64,000 bases of DNA, from assembly GCF_000255705.1 (NCBI RefSeq), contig NZ_JH636441.1, positions 170,942-234,941 on the forward strand, written 5' to 3'. Positions 61,982 through 64,000 of this stretch are shown one piece after another. How positions within the stretch are numbered: the first letter of the stretch is position 1; each line of letters starts with the position of its first letter. A program made the translations under genes and the position numbers. The notes beneath the pieces are model-generated. The model ran no database searches and had not been told where the DNA came from. It worked only from the letters and a program-made list of their open reading frames with translations. Source of the stretch: Zavarzinella formosa DSM 19928. GTDB taxonomy: Bacteria > Planctomycetota > Planctomycetia > Gemmatales > Gemmataceae.

Positions 61982-63046
61982 CTAAAAGCGGTAGAGTTCC
62001 GGCCACTCCGTCTCATCATTGTCCGTGGTCAGCCGACCGGCGAACATGCTTCCCAGAATTTCCCGCATCACCAGAGAGGCTCTCGCTCCGCTCACGTCGA
62101 AGTTTCGCAATTTGGGCCAATCGCCCGCCTCGGTGATGACCATCAGAGAGTGATCGTTCAGGTTGGCGCAGTCCGGGAAGCCGAGGGTTTCCAAATTCGG
62201 AAGATACGGCAGCCCCAAAAACTCCTCCATGCCGACTCGGGAAACCGCGCAGGCCCGAACTTGCAGATGTCTCAGCCCAACCAGTTCCTGACCGGCAGCC
62301 AACACCCGGCCGATGTCATCATTGCCGTGTGTATGCCGGATGATGAGTCGTTCCAGTCGGGCAAGGCCGGGGCACCGGGCCGCCATCCGAATAACCTCTG
62401 GGTCCGTGAAAATCAGCTCCAGTGTTCGCAATTGCGTGAGGTCGTTGGTGTTGAGAACTTCCGCAAACAGTTCCGGAGTGCAACCGACGAAGGCCAGGCC
62501 TTCCACGGGGGTGCGTTCCAACAACCGGACCACGTGCATCGCCGTGCGGTAGCTTTTGGCGGCGAGCGTGACATGCGACACGAATCCCCGGCGGAACTGG
62601 GCCGAGTGCAGGTAAGGGATATCACGACCGCGCCCCCAATGCTGTTCCACCACATGTGAACACGGCCCCTGTTCCATCACCCGCTTCAAAAAATAGCGTT
62701 CTCGCCGCGAAATTTCTTCGTGGCTGTCTCTCCCCAGCCGTTCGAGTTTCTTGCCCTCCGGCGCGATTGGCCCCATCGGCACCGGTTCGCCGAGAGCCTG
62801 ACAGACGGGTCGCATCCAGATTCGCCAATGGAGATTTTGCAGTTCCCGCTCGCGTTCGAGGGCGGGCAAAAAGTCGTCAGGCCGGTCGGCCCCGCGCGCC
62901 AGCAGGCATTGCAAACGGATGAATTCCGCGCGGGCCACACTCGCGGGGTCTCCCTTTTCCTCAAGGAAATCGGCGTAGATCAGCCTTGGGCCGTCGTCGG
63001 CCGGGCTTTGCCGGATCACTTCCAGAAAGGCGAGTTCATCAATCAT
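61982..63046 (-). CDS. TIGR02996-domain leucine-rich protein
   Basis: 354 residues from the ATG at 63046; a frame to 63385 would overlap the divergent TolC gene. The N-terminal 45 residues (ELAFLEVIRQSPADDGPRLIYADFLEE then RAEFIRLQ) are the TIGR02996 domain, abundant in Gemmata-type planctomycetes. The remainder has leucine-rich-like turns (RHLQVRACAVSRVGMEEFLGL; NLETLGFPDCANLNDHSL). Cytoplasmic; function unknown, possibly protein binding. Confidence 0.88.
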   Translation of the reverse strand: MIDELAFLEVIRQSPADDGPRLIYADFLEEKGDPASVARAEFIRLQCLLARGADRPDDFLPALERERELQNLHWRIWMRPVCQALGEPVPMGPIAPEGKKLERLGRDSHEEISRRERYFLKRVMEQGPCSHVVEQHWGRGRDIPYLHSAQFRRGFVSHVTLAAKSYRTAMHVVRLLERTPVEGLAFVGCTPELFAEVLNTNDLTQLRTLELIFTDPEVIRMAARCPGLARLERLIIRHTHGNDDIGRVLAAGQELVGLRHLQVRACAVSRVGMEEFLGLPYLPNLETLGFPDCANLNDHSLMVITEAGDWPKLRNFDVSGARASLVMREILGSMFAGRLTTDNDETEWPELYRF

Positions 63047-63173
63047 TTTGAGCGGCCGATACAACCGGCGCAGGCCACACAACCACGGCAACCGATCCGG
63101 TTTTCCTAATCTTACATGCCTCCACGAGACGATAGGAAGACGGATTCTCGCTCGGAATCGTTCAGGGGTTGTC

Positions 63174-64000
63174 ATGCGATCACCAGTGCTGGCGTTCGTT
63201 TGCTGGCTGATTGCCATCTCTGCTGACGCCCAGACACCGGAACCCAAGCCGCCTGTGGATGGGGAACCTCGCGTCCATCCGATCAATCTGGCCACGGCGT
63301 TGCAACTCGCCCATGCCCGCCCCATCGACGTGCAAGTGGCCGCCCGGCAGGCGGAAGCCGCCGCCGCCGTTTTTGACCGCGCCAAATATTCCTGGCTGCC
63401 AAGTGTCTACGTCGGCGCGGATTATTTGCGACACGACGGCGCGGTGCAGAACTTTCAGGGCCAGATTCTCAATGCGAACCGCAACAGCCTGATGGGCGGC
63501 TTCGGGGCCAATGCTGTTTTCAGCGTCTCCGACGGGATCTTCGCGCCGCTGGCCGCCCGGCAGGATCTCAAGGCCCGCGAGACCATGCAACTCGCCGTCG
63601 CCAATGATATCTCCCTGAGCGTGGCCGAGGCTTATTTCAGCGTGCAACAGGCTCGCGGCGAACTTACCGTGGCCCTCCAAATCGTGACCGACGCCATCGA
63701 ACTGGTTCGCCGGACCGAGCAACTGGCCGAGGGACTGGCGCCGCCGTTGGAAGCGACCCGCGCCCGCGTCGAACTGGCCCGGCGAAAACAGGCGGTCGCC
63801 GCTTCGCGTGAACGATTGATGACCGCCAGCGCCGAACTCGCCCGGTTGCTGCGACTCGATGCCGGAGTGGTCATCGAACCCATCGAACCGGCGAACATGC
63901 CGGTGACATTGATCGACAAAACCTACACCATCGACGACTTGATCCCCGTCGCCCTGACCACGCGGCCGGAACTCGCCGCCAATCAGGCTTTCGTGCTGGC
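63174..64000 (+). CDS. TolC-family outer membrane efflux protein, N-terminal part (cut by window edge)
   Basis: Begins at the ATG at 63174 and runs off the right edge. Signal peptide (MRSPVLAFVCWLIAISADAQ), then INLATALQLAHARPIDVQVA, LPSVYVGADYLRHDG, SVAEAYFSVQQARGELTVALQIV and LEATRARVELARRKQAV, the alternating helical hairpins of TolC-like outer membrane channels. It could serve adaptors such as the one at 51294. It diverges from the TIGR02996 gene. Confidence 0.9.
   Translation, partial: MRSPVLAFVCWLIAISADAQTPEPKPPVDGEPRVHPINLATALQLAHARPIDVQVAARQAEAAAAVFDRAKYSWLPSVYVGADYLRHDGAVQNFQGQILNANRNSLMGGFGANAVFSVSDGIFAPLAARQDLKARETMQLAVANDISLSVAEAYFSVQQARGELTVALQIVTDAIELVRRTEQLAEGLAPPLEATRARVELARRKQAVAASRERLMTASAELARLLRLDAGVVIEPIEPANMPVTLIDKTYTIDDLIPVALTTRPELAANQAFVL

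Overview
The window looks like a chromosomal segment of a planctomycete, most likely Gemmataceae (Gemmata or a close relative). The grounds are several DUF1559 pilin-like proteins with the N-terminal [17 protein letters not shown] segment and the conserved [18 protein letters not shown] stretch, small transthyretin-like lipoproteins beside them, a PSCyt2/PSD1 (DUF1549/DUF1553) protein, a TIGR02996-type leucine-rich protein, many exported proteins with no recognisable family, and moderately high GC (my reading, not computed). I saw no rRNA or tRNA gene, prophage, insertion sequence or CRISPR array.

Layout. 1-4.4 kb (minus): tandem cassettes of a DUF1559 protein followed by a small lipoprotein; a further cassette lies at 21.2-22.7 kb. 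4.6-9 kb (minus): an RdgC-like protein, a 59-residue protein, and a sulfatase/MFS pair. 9.4-17 kb (minus): a catabolic operon with two unrelated 2-hydroxyacid dehydrogenases, an ACS-type MFS transporter, an SDR protein, and a 2-oxoacid dehydrogenase E1 (alpha-beta fusion) and E2. 17.4-20.4 kb (plus): a large membrane coiled-coil/TPR protein. 23.0-33.4 kb (plus): nicotinamidase, then three genes I regard as the most novel part: two membrane-anchored proteins with caspase-like domains that have lost the catalytic His and Cys (one also carries a VWA domain with an intact MIDAS), followed by an exported beta-rich protein, closed by a perfect 22-bp-arm hairpin. 33.5-37.3 kb (minus): a small protein, a Gfo/Idh/MocA oxidoreductase and an exported 601-residue protein. 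37.6-41.5 kb (plus): a hybrid histidine kinase and a nucleoside symporter. 41.6-47.7 kb: an orphan addiction-module component, then kdsD(kpsF)-kdsC-giant LptC/LptA-like gene, matching the order of the E. coli LPS-export locus. 47.7-56 kb: exported hydrolases (basic secretory protein metallopeptidase, GH17-like), small exported proteins, an RND adaptor and an ABC-2 export system. 56-64 kb: an ECF sigma/membrane-partner operon followed by three hairpins, the PSCyt2/PSD1 protein, a polytopic membrane protein, a TIGR02996 protein and the start of a TolC-family gene.

Intergenic DNA carries heptanucleotide-based repeats (TTGGTCA, TTCCAAG and CACAAAG units), the last two arranged as inverted repeats, plus a separate 39-bp perfect inverted repeat. 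Functional calls rest on motifs read by eye; no database search was possible.
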